Shown in pieces: positions 11,405-22,119 of a stretch of DNA of 64,000 nucleotides. Origin of the DNA: Ceratothoa steindachneri (Eukaryota > Arthropoda > Malacostraca > Isopoda > Cymothoidae); contig OZ018321.1 in NCBI GenBank assembly GCA_963969495.1, positions 129,302,120-129,366,119 on the forward strand, in the 5' to 3' direction. Position 1 is the stretch's first letter; each line of letters starts with the position of its first letter. The position numbers and the translations under genes are program-made. The notes under the pieces were generated by a model. The model was not told the DNA's origin. It saw nothing but the letters and a program-made list of their open reading frames with translations, and searched no databases.

Positions 11405-12560
11405 ACGCACACAGGCTCTAAGGTGGGCTAAGCAAGGCAACAAATGTTATATTTCTAAGAGTGCGATTTGAATAGTTAGCTGCAGCTGCATTACCAAGGA
11501 ATATTCAAAAACACAACGACAAAAATAGATTTTAATACATACTAAATAAAAGGCACAAAATAAATATGGATATATATAGGTACAATGTACATGAATAAGA
11601 CGACTTAGGATCCAAACACTAATATGATAACCAGGGTCATTAAGTGGTTATAATGGGAGATTTGAGGTAGTGAGCGATTTAGTTCCTTTGAACTTCGAGA
11701 GAAAAGCGGAGCGAACTTGGTGGGGTAGATCTTGGTGACCTTGATTACTCACGGGGGTAGACGAGAACCCGAAAAGGGTGGTGTTACTTTCTCTAAACTT
11801 TGATTTAGTGAGATGCGGGCCTCTTTTCCTGAAGGGGTCACCGGACGAACTTCGAAAGGGAGGAGGTGACTTTTCCAAACTCGGATCGAGTGAGTTATCG
11901 GGCCTCTTGTCCCAAAGAGGTCACCAGAAGAACTTCGCAAGATGGCTTCTCCAATCCTTGATCCGAAGGTGGTTGAGAAAGGCTGACGTTGCCTCACGAG
12001 ACTCTTTTTCCCTGCCCCGAAGATACGAGTGTGATGTCCAGCTCTTCCGTGGCTTGCGACCTTCACTAAACACTTCTCGGGAGAAAGCTCGTTGAATCGA
12101 ACTCCTTTCAGGGAAGCGTCGTTTATCCAAATCTCTCGGTAATCCTTGGAAGGGTGCATATATACCCGGAGTTCTCCAAAACAGGGAGAGAGAGAGGCCT
12201 TCTCAAACCCTCATTATCGGCCGGGACAACCGAGCATTTCCTTGCGGGAAAGTGTAAGAGGCCGAGATCAGTGGGTCAGATGGAATGACCAGCGGCTGGA
12301 GCCATAAAGTTGTTTGAGGCAAATCTACACCTTAGATGAGTAATCTCCCGACTCCCGGGGGGTAGGGTGGGGGGATTAATACGGCAGGGAGGTAGCCTTT
12401 AATTTCAGCGTCATGCCTCGGTGTGAATTTCCCAGTGACCTAGCGGCAAGTTCAAAAAGGTTTAAGTCGGAGGGGGGAAGGGAGTAACGGTTCGCTTTCT
12501 CTTCCGAAGTAATACCTTAGCAGGTGAGAAAATACTACTATTTTAGCAGATTCCTCTACA
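11405..12560 (-). mobile_element. LTR-like block inserted in the hAT transposase (minus orientation)
   Basis: It separates two consecutive pieces of the hAT transposase. Read on the minus strand it starts GC-rich, has a TATATATGC TATA-like box near 12160, a pyrimidine-rich region and an AT-rich tail (about 11520-11600) with TTTATTTTGTG. Open frames (e.g. 12159-11749) are not recognised and cross tandem repeats. It shares overall layout with four other minus-strand blocks in the window. A solo LTR is the preferred reading. Confidence 0.35.
11794..12000. repeat. ~80-bp tandem repeat within the LTR-like block
   Basis: Two adjacent units, 11794-11875 and 11876-11951, and the start of a third from 11952 share the framework CGGGCCTCTT, GGTCACC and GAACTTCG in the same order and spacing. 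Repeated enhancer-like units of this size are common in LTR U3 regions. Confidence 0.6.
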
Positions 12561-14006
12561 CTCTGTACGCAAAGATACTTTTCCAAACTCTTCACTATCC
12601 CTAAAAATTGATGAAAGAGGCGATCTTGGAGTGAAATTTGATTGATAATATCGACAACCTTTTTTACATCTTCAAGAATATTTTTTAAACGCTTACCCAA
12701 ATTTTTGGCAACTAAAGGTGGTCGAAGTACCACAAACATAATGTAAAACACATTAGAGACAATCTCTATTTAATAGTCTATATATCCTCTGTATCTACCT
12801 ACATAGCAGCAGCATCATTAGTTGCAGATCCTATGACTTTACCCTTAGATAGATTTTTTTCTTGGAAGTAGTCTGATATTTTTTTAAATATTCTTTTGCT
12901 CCTTAAGTATCTGTTATAAGACTACGAGCAAAAAGTATTTCTTCTCTGAGTTCACTTTTGTCATGCAAAAACTTAAGTTACACCATACCAATAGCTTAAT
13001 TTTCAGGTAATAGGGTTTCAACAATCTTTAATGATAAATTGGTTGCTCATATAAGTGCAACTAGTTGATTTTGAATATGCACATGCACTGTGATTTCATC
13101 AATGCGTATTGATACTGTATTATTTCTCAACGGAATACAACCAGTAATTTTTGGGTGACTGTTGCATAGCATTCAGAAGTGCCACATATATTGATATTAA
13201 AATCAAATTTTCCATATTTTCGCTATTAGTTTCAAAATTTCATAAAAGGCAATTAAATCTTTGTCATTAATTGCTGAATAAGGAAGTAAGAGTGCTTCTT
13301 CCTCGGAAATCTTCAGGGAGTTTTTTTTGTATGATCTAATGATCTTTCCTTCTTATAATTTTGCTTACTCTCCAGATGATATTTAAGCTTGGGAAGATAC
13401 TATCATTAGAAAGTTCTCTCAAACATGAGACACATTGGTTTTGTTACATTGTTTGGAGACTCTATAAAGCCGTATGCTAACAACTCCCTTAGTTATTTAA
13501 GACATGGTTTTAACTTATTGGCCTTTACAAAATATAATTGATGACTACCTAATATTTAAATATATATCTTGTTTGCCTTGAATATAATTAAAATACCAAT
13601 TAAATATTAATTAGAAATAGTGAAGTGCTTTATGGGAAGTCTGGAACAAGATTTAGAATAGGGTTTATATTGGGAGACGGGAAGTTTTGAGTTAAATATG
13701 CACAGATTGGTGAGGAGGCAGATTGAGCAACCTCGGTAGTCAAAGGTGAAAATGGTGGAATATCCTTGCCCGAGGGACAAGGTTGACCTGCTGATTAACG
13801 TGGATTCCGAACCATTGCCATGCATTTACTCATCGTTCATCATGCTTACTTCCTTTGTCACACTTAAACCTATGTTCCTCATACTAAAGCGGGAGGACTG
13901 CCTAATATATGTTTAATGATTCTCTTCATCTTTCAGTAATGTGTTTATTGTAGCATTCATGCCATTTTGAGTTATCTTAGCTCTGAGCTTTGTTTATGTA
14001 TTGGTA

Positions 14007-15404
14007 TTGGGTTGAGGAATAGGTTCTTGCGGTTTTATCAAATCTATTCATTACCATTAACAATTTTAGAAAAACTTCATTTTTAATTGATAACAATATG
14101 CAATTTAATCAATAATGTATACTCCGTTGTTATTTACGACTTCTTCTCAACGTTCAACTAGTTTTTCGATGCCTCTGCAATAAAAATCTCTGGATTTTGA
14201 TTCGAAGAATTCGTCTAACCAGGTTCTTAATTCCAAATCAGTATTGAACGAAACGCCGCGCAAATTGTTGGAGAGCGATCGGAACAGATTGAAATCCGAT
14301 GGAGCCAGGTCTGGCGAATATGGAGGATGCGGCAGGATTTCCCAATGAAGCGTTTGAATAGCGTCTTTTGTCATATTAGCAATTTGAAAACGAGCAGTGT
14401 CGTGTTGCAGAAGGACTCCATAACGTCAATGAGGTCGCTTTTCACGAATAGCTTCGGCGAATCGATACATTTGTTGAAGGTGGAGTTCTTCATTGACAAT
14501 CTCGTTGTTCGCAAGGAGCTCATAAAGAATGATGCCTTTACAATCTCACCACACACACAGCATCGTCTTTCGTGCATAAAGTCTTTGCATTAATCGAGGA
14601 AGGGTTTTTTTTATTGGGGATAAGCCACTGTTTTCGATGGTTCATGTTGACATAAACACACCACTGTGCGTCGCTAGTGATGATGCGGTGAAGAAATCTG
14701 TCCTTATATCCACGAGTACCCTTGTGACGAGCAAGCAAACTTGCGGCAATCGTGGAGCGTTGAAGTTTGTTGCTTTCGCTCAAAGCGTGCGGAACCCATG
14801 CACCGAGTTTTTTAACTTTCTTCATCGAATGAAGGCGATTCACTAGAGTTTTCTGATCACACGCCAATTGTATAGCCAATTCTTTAGTCGATTGACAAGG
14901 ATTTTCATAAAGAAGGTCGTTCAATCAATCTTCATCTAACTTAATGGGGTGACCAGAATGTTTTTCGTTATTAAGATTGAAATGGCCGTTTTTTAAATGT
15001 TAAAACCACCATTGAGCTGTCCTTCTGATAAAGCATTTTCTCAGTACACAACACAAATATCGCGACGAGCTTTGGATGCCTTTGCATTGATCCCGTCTCG
15101 ATTGAAAATGAATAACAAGTATCGAAAATGCGCCTTTCTTTCAACTTGACATTCCATTTTGAGGGTACAGAACAAAAATTAAATTAACACAACTTTTAAA
15201 TAAACCGCAATGACTTATTACTCAACTTAAAGAGGTAGGCAAAGCAAAAGCCTAATAGCCTACGCTGTTAAGAGACATAGCCTAACCTTTGCAAATTTTG
15301 CTCTCATTATTTATTATTGTTTCTTAATATGGGCACAAATCACGTCATTAAAACATAAATCAACACACATTAAAAAAAATGCAAGAACTTATTCCTCAAC
15401 CTAA
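14007..15404 (-). mobile_element. mariner element with TA target duplication
   Basis: The left end TTGGGTTGAGGAATAGGTTC (14007) and the reverse complement of the right end, TTAGGTTGAGGAATAAGTTC (ending 15404), match at 18 of 20 positions. Both are flanked by TA (14005-14006 and 15405-15406). This is a typical mariner size (1.4 kb) and target. A further mariner-like end, TTAAGTTGAGTAATAAGTCA in reverse complement, ends at 15230, inside the element. The element lies in the 5' part of the hAT transposon. Confidence 0.8.
14118..15158 (-). pseudogene. mariner transposase, D,D34D, with stops and frameshifts
   Basis: Cut-and-paste transposase on the minus strand, starting near 15158 (MECQVERKAHFRYLLF). 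The N-terminal helix-turn-helix region has stops, a frameshift and HPIKLDED near 14950. From 14924 it reads LNDLLYENPCQSTKELAIQL and WVPHALSESNK. The catalytic Asp residues are visible in HRIITSDAQW (about 14690), LLQHDTARFQI (about 14400) and PYSPDLAPSDFNLF (about 14305). Thirty-four residues separate the second and third, which is the mariner signature. It ends with GIEKLVERW and NNGVYIID near 14120. Internal stops make this copy inactive. Confidence 0.85.
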
Positions 15405-15917
15405 TATGTGGCTTGTTTTTACTTTCCTTACTTTGTTTCACTCTTACTTGTTGTTATCGCTTGTTTTATCCTCTCCTTGACGTCTCTGTGCTGATGTGTC
15501 TCGAGGAGCCAATCAGAGAAGCGCGTCAAGAGAGCTCGCAGCTGTCCCTTTCCGAAAGGGAGCGGAGAGTTGGTTAGCTTTTAGTATCACTTTTAGGAAT
15601 CTTTATGATGCAAGATAAAGATGGAAAAGTGAAGAGCATGAGTAAGACTAGGTCAGTTCGATCGGGATTTGTGTAGAAAGCTGACCCTGTATATGGACTC
15701 AGTAGCTTCCTATGTCTCTACAATATATATATTGACAAAATCCGAGTAGAACAGTTACAGCTGTAAAAAATGGTGTAATTTTCTTTCTTCAGTCAGAACA
15801 AACGTTCTGACCCATATATTATCCCAGTGACCGTGTCAAAATTATAAAAATACTGTGACCCACTTGGAGTTTGCCATGGGCCATTTCGGCAATGTGGCCA
15901 TGGGTTAGGAAACATTG
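15405..15917. other. Right arm of the hAT element, no gene seen
   Basis: Non-coding sequence between the mariner and the hAT right end. It probably contains the 5' leader of the minus-strand transposase. No motif beyond the terminal repeat was recognised. Confidence 0.4.
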
Positions 15918-15925
15918 CTCTAGAT

Positions 15926-16690
15926 CATCACCACACACCCTCTATAACGCAGGGCATTGCTATTCACCTTATATATGATAGAACAGTGCTACTCACATAC
16001 TATAGTCTAGAGTAGTGCTACCCAATTTTTTATAGTCACAATTTTTCTAACTACATTCTTTAGTATTATACAGTTATGTATATAGAATATAGCTTTGGTA
16101 GTCACCAAATATGGGCTAGAGTAGTGCGCATTATCTTCTATAATCTAGGAAGGCGTACTTATCTTCTGTAGCATAAATCATTCCTCAAACATTATATAGT
16201 CTAGAACAGTGTAACCCGTCTTCCAATATAAAAGGTTGTGACACTCCCTTACTCTAGTACTGATTCGTGCTAGCTTCCTTTATTATCCAGATTAATATTA
16301 TACATCTTCTTTACTCAAATTAAACCCTACTACCCTTTATAATCTAGAACCGCTACCCACTTTCTATAATCTAAAGGAGTAATACTCACCTAATATAGTC
16401 TAGAATATTACTACTCGTCTTCTTTTCTACAGAGCAGTTATACTCATCTTCTATATTTTAAAGCAGTGCTACTCACATTCTGTACTCGAAAGATTTGCTA
16501 CCCGTCTTTTCTAATCTAGAACAGTTCTACCAACATTCTGTATTCCAGCACATTTCCACCACATTCTATATTCTAGAGTAGTGCTGCCCTCGTTCTAAGT
16601 CCTAGAGTACTGTTACCTGCCATATAAGTACTAGATGGGTATTTATCACCTATATTCTAGAGCAGTGCTCTTTGCCTTCTAAAACCTCGA
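15926..16690. repeat. Degenerate ~30-bp minisatellite, right part
   Basis: Continuation of the array at 10191-10398. About 20-25 diverged units contain the words TCTAGA, GCAGTGCTAC and CTTCTATA, spaced about 28-32 bases. Clear units lie at 15990-16020, 16440-16470 and 16570-16600. Confidence 0.7.
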
Positions 16691-18299
16691 GATCTTAATT
16701 CTGATAACAGATTTTGATGAAAGACGTCAATTTTATACGAGTCAGAGAAGAATTTAAAGTTAAGTATTTTCCTAATGGAGTAACATATAAGGTGGGTTGA
16801 GAATTTGTCGCCCAAGTTCAAAATTAAATAAAGTAACATAGTTTATTTATACAGATATATTTGCGTAAATTAAATGTGTAATCATTTTATTAAATGAAAT
16901 TGTCGTTGACCTCAACCACGACCTACAGGCGGCGTCAGGATCTGATGCAGGCCTTCTTCTATCGCCGCTAATTTATCACCGCCGACTCATCGTCAGCAAC
17001 TCATCGCCAGCCGGCTAATCGTTAGCAACTCATCGCTAGAATTATATTATATATTATAGAAAGGGCGTTTAATTATAAGGAATAAAAAGTAAAACCAGAC
17101 AAAAAAAGTAATATTTATTTATTAAAAAAAGACATAAAAATAAAAATCAAGTAATTACTTTAGTATTTTATTGCTTTTAGATTTGATCCCACGTTTGCGA
17201 AAAGGTTACTTAGCAATCACTCTCGAAAAATGGAGCTGGTTTTGAAAATCTTCTAGTAACTTACTTTTATTTTTTCTACTGGCGTTAGTTATTATATACT
17301 AATAACATTTTCAAAGTGTATATAATATAGTTAATATCTCCAAGCTATTTATAGTAATCTCGAGTCACGTGTGGGGCACCACTATATATTTTATCTTGAT
17401 AGTATTTTTTTATATACATTTATTGAACTATATTATTTAGATTATGGTGAGGAATGTCATTAATATGTGTTTAAGGTTTTACGAAATTCATTATATTTGA
17501 TGTTTATATTTGTTTTTTTTTGCCTTTAATTGGAATTGCTTCTGCTAGTTTTAGTAGATCTTATTCGCTGTTGAATTTGTAAATAATTTAAAGTTTTTGA
17601 TGTGTCATTTATTTTTCTCTGTCCATTCACTGTTAATTGTTCATTCATTTTTCGAGGTTTGAAGCCGTATTGTACTTTAGTTGTTTTGTATATTAGTGAT
17701 ATATCTGATATATGACGCTATAAAGTCTTCACTAGGTCAGTTGAAGTGATATATTATATGATTTTCATTTAAATATACCCTCCTTGATCGTGAAATATAG
17801 AAGCAAAAGGATTCTTTTAAATAAACATCAATGAAATATTTTAATGAGGAACGTTTAATAAAGAAACAGGAATTTATACGGCGGTGAAATCCTTACGAGG
17901 AAAGAACGCTTGATCGTCACGAATCTTTTGAATTATAATCTAAAAAACATAAAACATAAATCTTAAATAAAGAGATAAATTTAGGTTTACGGAAAAGCCC
18001 AAGAAAATGTAAAATAGAATTGAAACAAAAAATGTACAGCAAAATATTTAAGAACGTAACGCAACCAAATTGGAAATCCTAAATGAGAATATTCTTAAAA
18101 CAAAATTAAAAAGTGTTTCGATTTCTCACTTAAATAACTATTCAATGGAAATGTTCACATAAAATAGGAAAAAAAGGCTATAAAATCACTAAGCACCAAA
18201 CCAGACTTTATAATCTATCGTTTAGCCAAAGACAGATGTGCTGTTGTGAAGGATAAAATCACTTCTTAAGAGAAATTGAAATCTCTACTATAAAATTAA

Positions 18300-18590
18300 A
18301 ATAAATTCATAAAATATGGCAAGGAAACCTCCACTAATAAAAAAAGGACAAATAAAATCGCAAAATCTATCAAAGACACATTAGCTCAAATATCAAACAA
18401 TAGGCAAATATAATAACGATCACTTATATTGCCTTTCCAAAAGCCGTAAACTTTAAAATTATTTACAAATCCATCAGCGAACAAGACCTAAACCTAGCAG
18501 ACGCAATTCTAATTAAAGACAAACAACCAAATTTGAACATCAAATATGATGACTTTCCTAAAACCTTAAGCATACGAGTATATTAATAAA
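18300..18590 (+). pseudogene. PLE GIY-YIG endonuclease C-terminal remnant (tentative)
   Basis: Shifting frames read NKIAKSIKDTLAQISNN and then NFKIIYKSISEQDLNLADAI, LIKDKQPNLN and FPKTLSIRVY. Many PLE GIY-YIG domains end in a comparable pattern, (F/Y)KI followed by DLxxxEsIxIxxxKPxLN. Here the usual Glu (E of LES) reads as Asp in LADAI. The upstream part is too decayed to place GIY or YIG motifs. Confidence 0.4.
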
Positions 18591-18876
18591 ATATATAATG
18601 GTGCACCATTTAACACGCTAACGCTACTCTATATTATCAAAGATAACTGAACATCTTTTATTATTTAGACTTTGAAAATTTTATTAGCATAATATGAAAA
18701 CTTGTGCAAATAAATATAAATCAATAACAAAGATATTTAAATCACAATTTCACATTTTTATCAAAGATCATTTTGAATAAATTGACATGTTTGCTTAGTA
18801 GTCTTTTGCCAATCGTGAGATTTATCTAAACAAGCAATAAAATAATAAAGTAATAACTTGATTTTTAATTTTATAT

Positions 18877-19416
18877 ACAGGGTGGCGCACCCAAAATTGA
18901 ACCATTTTTGAGAAGCAATATCTCAATAACCATTGCCTCCAGGGAAATGAGATAAAAACAAATGAAAGATGAACCCTTGTAAAAATCGTCTTAAAATCAT
19001 TTAATGAGTCAATTGGCCTTTAAAAAACTAATGTAAAAAGCATGTTATTTTATTTTCTAAATTTCAACCTTTAAAAATTTTTTAAATTTTAAACTAAATT
19101 TAAATTTTAATAAATAGTTCAATATGCCCTCCTTTATGGTCAAACACAGCCTATAAGCTAACCTAGTGTTGCCAATGCTGCCAAAGTTTTGTTCTTTCTT
19201 TCCGCTTCCTAGGCAGATCAATCAGAATATAAGAAACATGTATTTTACATTATTTTAAAGGCTAATTGACTCATTAAATGACGATTTTTACAAAGAATAA
19301 GTATTTTATAGATAAAGGGTTCATCTTGGATTTGTTTTTTTATTTCATTTCCCTAGCTGCAATGTTTATTGAGATATTCCTTCTCAGAAACGGTCCAATT
19401 ATTTGTACCACCCTGT
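18877..19416. mobile_element. Foldback MITE with ~165-bp inverted repeats (ACAGGGTGG ends)
   Basis: The left arm starts ACAGGGTGGCGCACCC. The right arm in reverse complement starts ACAGGGTGGTACAAAT and then matches the left arm for about 165 bases, including GAAGCAATATCTCAATAA and TTTAATGAGTCAATT. TATAT/ATATA flanks suggest a TA-type target. The ~200-base spacer has no ORF. This is a non-autonomous element; the source superfamily was not identified. Confidence 0.7.
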
Positions 19417-19602
19417 ATATAAGATATGCGTTTTAAATAAATAAATACGTACTTTTTGTCTTGTTTTCTTTTTGATTCTTTATACTTTAAGCAAACTTGC
19501 TATAATATATAATATGACTCTAGCGATTAGTTTGCTTACGATGAGTTAGCTGGCGTTGAGTTGGCTGGCAATGAGTTGGCGGCGATGAGTTTTGGTGCCC
19601 TG

Positions 19603-20311
19603 TTAAACTGAGTGAAAACTGTGCTGAACCTGCACCCAGTCTCCACGCACCTCCCTCCACACACACATAATAGGCCATGGAGTTGCAGTCTTGGAATGTG
19701 AGAGGCAAGATATAGGGATTGCTATGATCAAAGATATTGTGTGACAGAAGAGTGAGGTTCTTTCTGCTTGTGTGAAATGATGCACAGGTTTGCGGCCAAA
19801 GGTAGGATCATCCAGCAGCAAACTGCTGGATCTAGGGTAATACCAACTTCCCCAGGCACTTGATGTAGCCCTTCGCATTTAGTTTTAGTTTCAGACCCTC
19901 AGGGCATTTAGACAGGGGCATAAAGTTGCCCTTGCTACTGACCACCCTAAACACTATGATGTGGACAGGAGCTTAGTCTTCATGACTCTTCCTACAATGT
20001 TTGGAGACACAGCAAGACGGTGATTGTTTTGCGATTTCGCCACCTGGTCTTGGCAGAAATTCTTCTTCTCTGAGAAGAGGAGTAGAACAAAAGCATGACA
20101 GGCTTGAAGGGATGATGTGATACTTTCCTTCCGCTTCACTTTCATCTTTTGCAATAGATGCTGTCCTTTTCTCATCTTGGATGAATAGTAACAGATGTCC
20201 TTCTGCAACAACAGCCTGATGAGAGAGCCTGGCTTTGGACTTCATTGACTTATTGGGATCGTTGCGAATGATGGCCTGGGTGTCAAAGAAAGATTCAGCG
20301 GTTGTTTTCAT
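19603..20311 (-). pseudogene. Unrecognised decayed minus-strand reading frames
   Basis: Two overlapping minus-strand frames, 20311-19973 and 19878-19603, form a run of plausible protein (KSMKSKARLSHQAVVAEGHL, then LDDPTFGRKPVHHFTQAERT) with a frame change between them. Composition is more gene-like than the surroundings, but no domain was recognised. It could be an old exon or a transposon remnant. Confidence 0.2.
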
Positions 20312-20880
20312 TCAAAATGCTTAGAGTGATGTTTCCGAGCCTTCCTACTCTCGTAATAAGAGCCAGACTCATCCTTCATTTGATTCTATGCCCCATCATC
20401 TGATTGAAACCCAAGAACTCAGAGATCTTTGCATTTTACCTCGCGGTGTGAATACCAAGCATCATAGCTTGCCTTTTACAACTTTCGGAGGATTATATTC
20501 AGCAAAATGATTGCTTCCTGCACGCAGACAATGCAAAAGAGAGTCTACTATGACGAGATGAAGAGAGAACTGACGCCAGACAACACGCATTCGCTGAGTT
20601 CACAGTTACCTGCAGCGACAAATTGGCCAATGAACCCTGTAGGAGGCTTTTAAAGACTAATGCTTTTTATTCTAATACCCAATGCTGTAGATTTACCAGA
20701 AATTTAATAACGAAATAAATCCAAGACATAATATATCAAAACACTCGGTCGTTGTGATCAATTAATATATGGAAATAGAGAAGTCATTAATATTGCCGAG
20801 ATCAAGTATGTAAACACAGTTCAAATAGCAATGGTTTGCCAAAGTTGAAACTGCATCTGGTACATTTGGGGACGCTCTTC
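20312..20880. other. No gene seen
   Basis: Unremarkable sequence between the unrecognised frames and the MULE transposase. It may contain the left arm of the MULE, but no terminal repeat was found. Confidence 0.35.
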
Positions 20881-20887
20881 ATCCACC

Positions 20888-21890
20888 CTACTCAGGAGGC
20901 TGCATCAAATAGCCCAATAAAACAACAAAGGCAGTTGCAACCGTGTAAACAGGTACAAAGGCTGAAGCAGGCAAATAACGGAGAAGTAAAACGAAATTTG
21001 CATCCGTTTCATATTTTCTTTTGAGTCCATTAGTTTGTATCGCACGAAAAATAGACTGCGAGAAATGGAAGAAGCACCCTCTTAATATTGTACTACGGAA
21101 TTCTTTTTTGCAAGCTTTAATCATTGCAGGTTTGAAATCAATAGTTATTGATACTGGTATAATCAAGGGTGCACTAATTTTCATCTGCTCTAAGAGTATA
21201 CTATAAGTTGCTTCTGATTTATCTGGTAATAAAACGTAAATTAGCGGAATTGAAATATTTTTCTTTAATCCATGTAATGTATATAGCTGGTGGAACAGTA
21301 GTGGAATTCTTTTAAACGTTCTGTCAGCATACCAATGGTCACTATTTGCCAATATCTGAACATTCCGTTGGGTAGCAAAAATTAATATGTGCTTCTCAAT
21401 AGGCCCGGAATCATATAGTAAAAAGTTATCACCTCTGTAAGATTAAATATATTAGTTAGCGAAAATTAATTCACTACGACACAGTGGGAGAGAAGGAAGA
21501 GAATTATTTGGCAACCGAATATTTTTTATTGTTTTTTTAATACTTTGGGTTTCCGAAAGTTTACTAGCGGCCGCTTCACTACACTCTGTCAGCTCGTGCG
21601 ATATTAATGCATGAGGTGCGTAGGTGTTAGTTAGATTTAGCACTTCTGCGGATCTTTTCAATGATCTTCTGTGCTTCATTATTAGGGGCGTCACACACAT
21701 GATTATGTTCGTTCAGAGTATTAACAATTTCACCGTCAAATGTAGTTATCCGCGCTTTGCACTTTGTTTGATTAAATTTATCGCACTTCCAATATATTTT
21801 CTTATCACTTTGCTTGTCTTTATAAAAGAAATAGCCATTGCTAATCAGCTTCTTCTTTCTCTTTTTCGATTCTATAAATTGGGGAGGCAA
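20888..21890 (-). pseudogene. MULE transposase with FLYWCH zinc finger, frameshifted
   Basis: DDE transposase of the Mutator-like superfamily. The N-terminal frame (21890-21627) is a FLYWCH-type zinc finger: SKKRKKKLISNGYFF, IYWKCDKF, CKARITT and a closing LNEHNHVCD. After a frameshift near 21640, a short linker reads IKKTIKNIRLPNNSLPSLP, with a further interruption at about 21450. The frame 21352-20888 is the catalytic domain: HWYADRTFKRIP (first Asp), LYTLHGLKKN, YVLLPDKSEATYSILLEQ, ITIDFKPAMIKA (second Asp) and the conserved GCFFHFSQSIFRAIQ. The C-terminus ends at 20888. FLYWCH-MULE combinations are known in arthropods. Subterminal repeats at 22021-22115 probably belong to the right end. 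Confidence 0.8.
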
Positions 21891-22020
21891 GATGTGTTAA
21901 AAGTTCGAAGTACACTTGAAGACTTTTGTCTAAACATTAAACTTTAAATTGCCGAAGCACTACCACGATGCTGGCGTGAGTCACCAATTTGTCTTTTCGA
22001 GTTTTTTTCTGAGAAATTGT

Positions 22021-22115
22021 ATATCTCGGTAAATTGTATATCTCGATAAAGTGTTGTTGATAAATTTTTGTCGGTAAATTGGTGTCGGTAAATTTTTGTC
22101 GGTAAATTTTCTGCA
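22021..22115. repeat. Subterminal GTCGGTAAATT repeats, likely MULE right end
   Basis: Six or more copies of a (T/G)(C/A)TCGGTAAATT-like word lie in tandem or near-tandem, followed by CTGCAACCCCC. In reverse complement the outer end would read GGGGGTTGCAGAAAATTTACC. Iterated subterminal words next to the transposase are typical of MULE ends. No matching left end was found. Confidence 0.5.
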
Positions 22116-22119
22116 ACCC

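Larger units (their letters stand above)
10840..13500 (-). pseudogene. hAT transposase (SCAND3/ZBED-like), decayed and interrupted
   Basis: Cut-and-paste transposase remnant, read from high to low coordinates. A BED-type finger remnant near 13475-13330 (AYGFIESPNN, KPMCLMF, YHLESK) is followed by RIDEITVHVH and EEILFARSLITDT near 13120-12900. LVAKNLGKRLKNILEDVKK and LQDRLFHQF follow at 12720-12590. After an insert, EVRWLSEGKCLGRFVELW appears near 11385-11335, with a downstream stretch ending near 11120 (HHDMDIRFKELLEMEI). These blocks and their order match the ZBED/SCAND3 group of hAT transposases, whose catalytic core is an RNase H fold interrupted by a helical domain. Many stops and frameshifts; not functional. 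Confidence 0.75.
10407..15917 (-). mobile_element. hAT DNA transposon inserted in a minisatellite, with nested insertions
   Basis: The left end reads CAGTGGTTACCAAACC (10407). The right end, reverse-complemented, reads CAATGTTTCCTAACCC (15917). Both resemble the hAT end consensus CAGTGGTTCCCAACC. Flanking 8-mers CTCTACAG (10399-10406) and CTCTAGAT (15918-15925) agree at 6 of 8 positions, consistent with a diverged 8-bp target duplication. The same minisatellite lies on both sides. Inside, on the minus strand, is a decayed SCAND3/ZBED-like transposase, itself interrupted by an LTR-like block (11405-12560). A mariner (14007-15404) sits between the transposase and the right end. Net hAT length without nested inserts is roughly 3 kb. 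Confidence 0.75.
16968..19592. mobile_element. DNA element with ~157-bp terminal inverted repeats and subterminal ACTCATCG repeats
   Basis: The left 16968-17125 is the reverse complement of the right 19436-19592 with modest divergence. Both carry several copies of AACTCATCGCCAGC-like units, then a TATATTATA block, then TATTTATTTATT inward. The element is 2.6 kb and AT-rich. No transposase was recognised, so it is probably non-autonomous. It contains a palindromic MITE (18877-19416) just inside the right repeat and a PLE endonuclease-like remnant (18300-18590). The superfamily is unknown. Confidence 0.65.
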
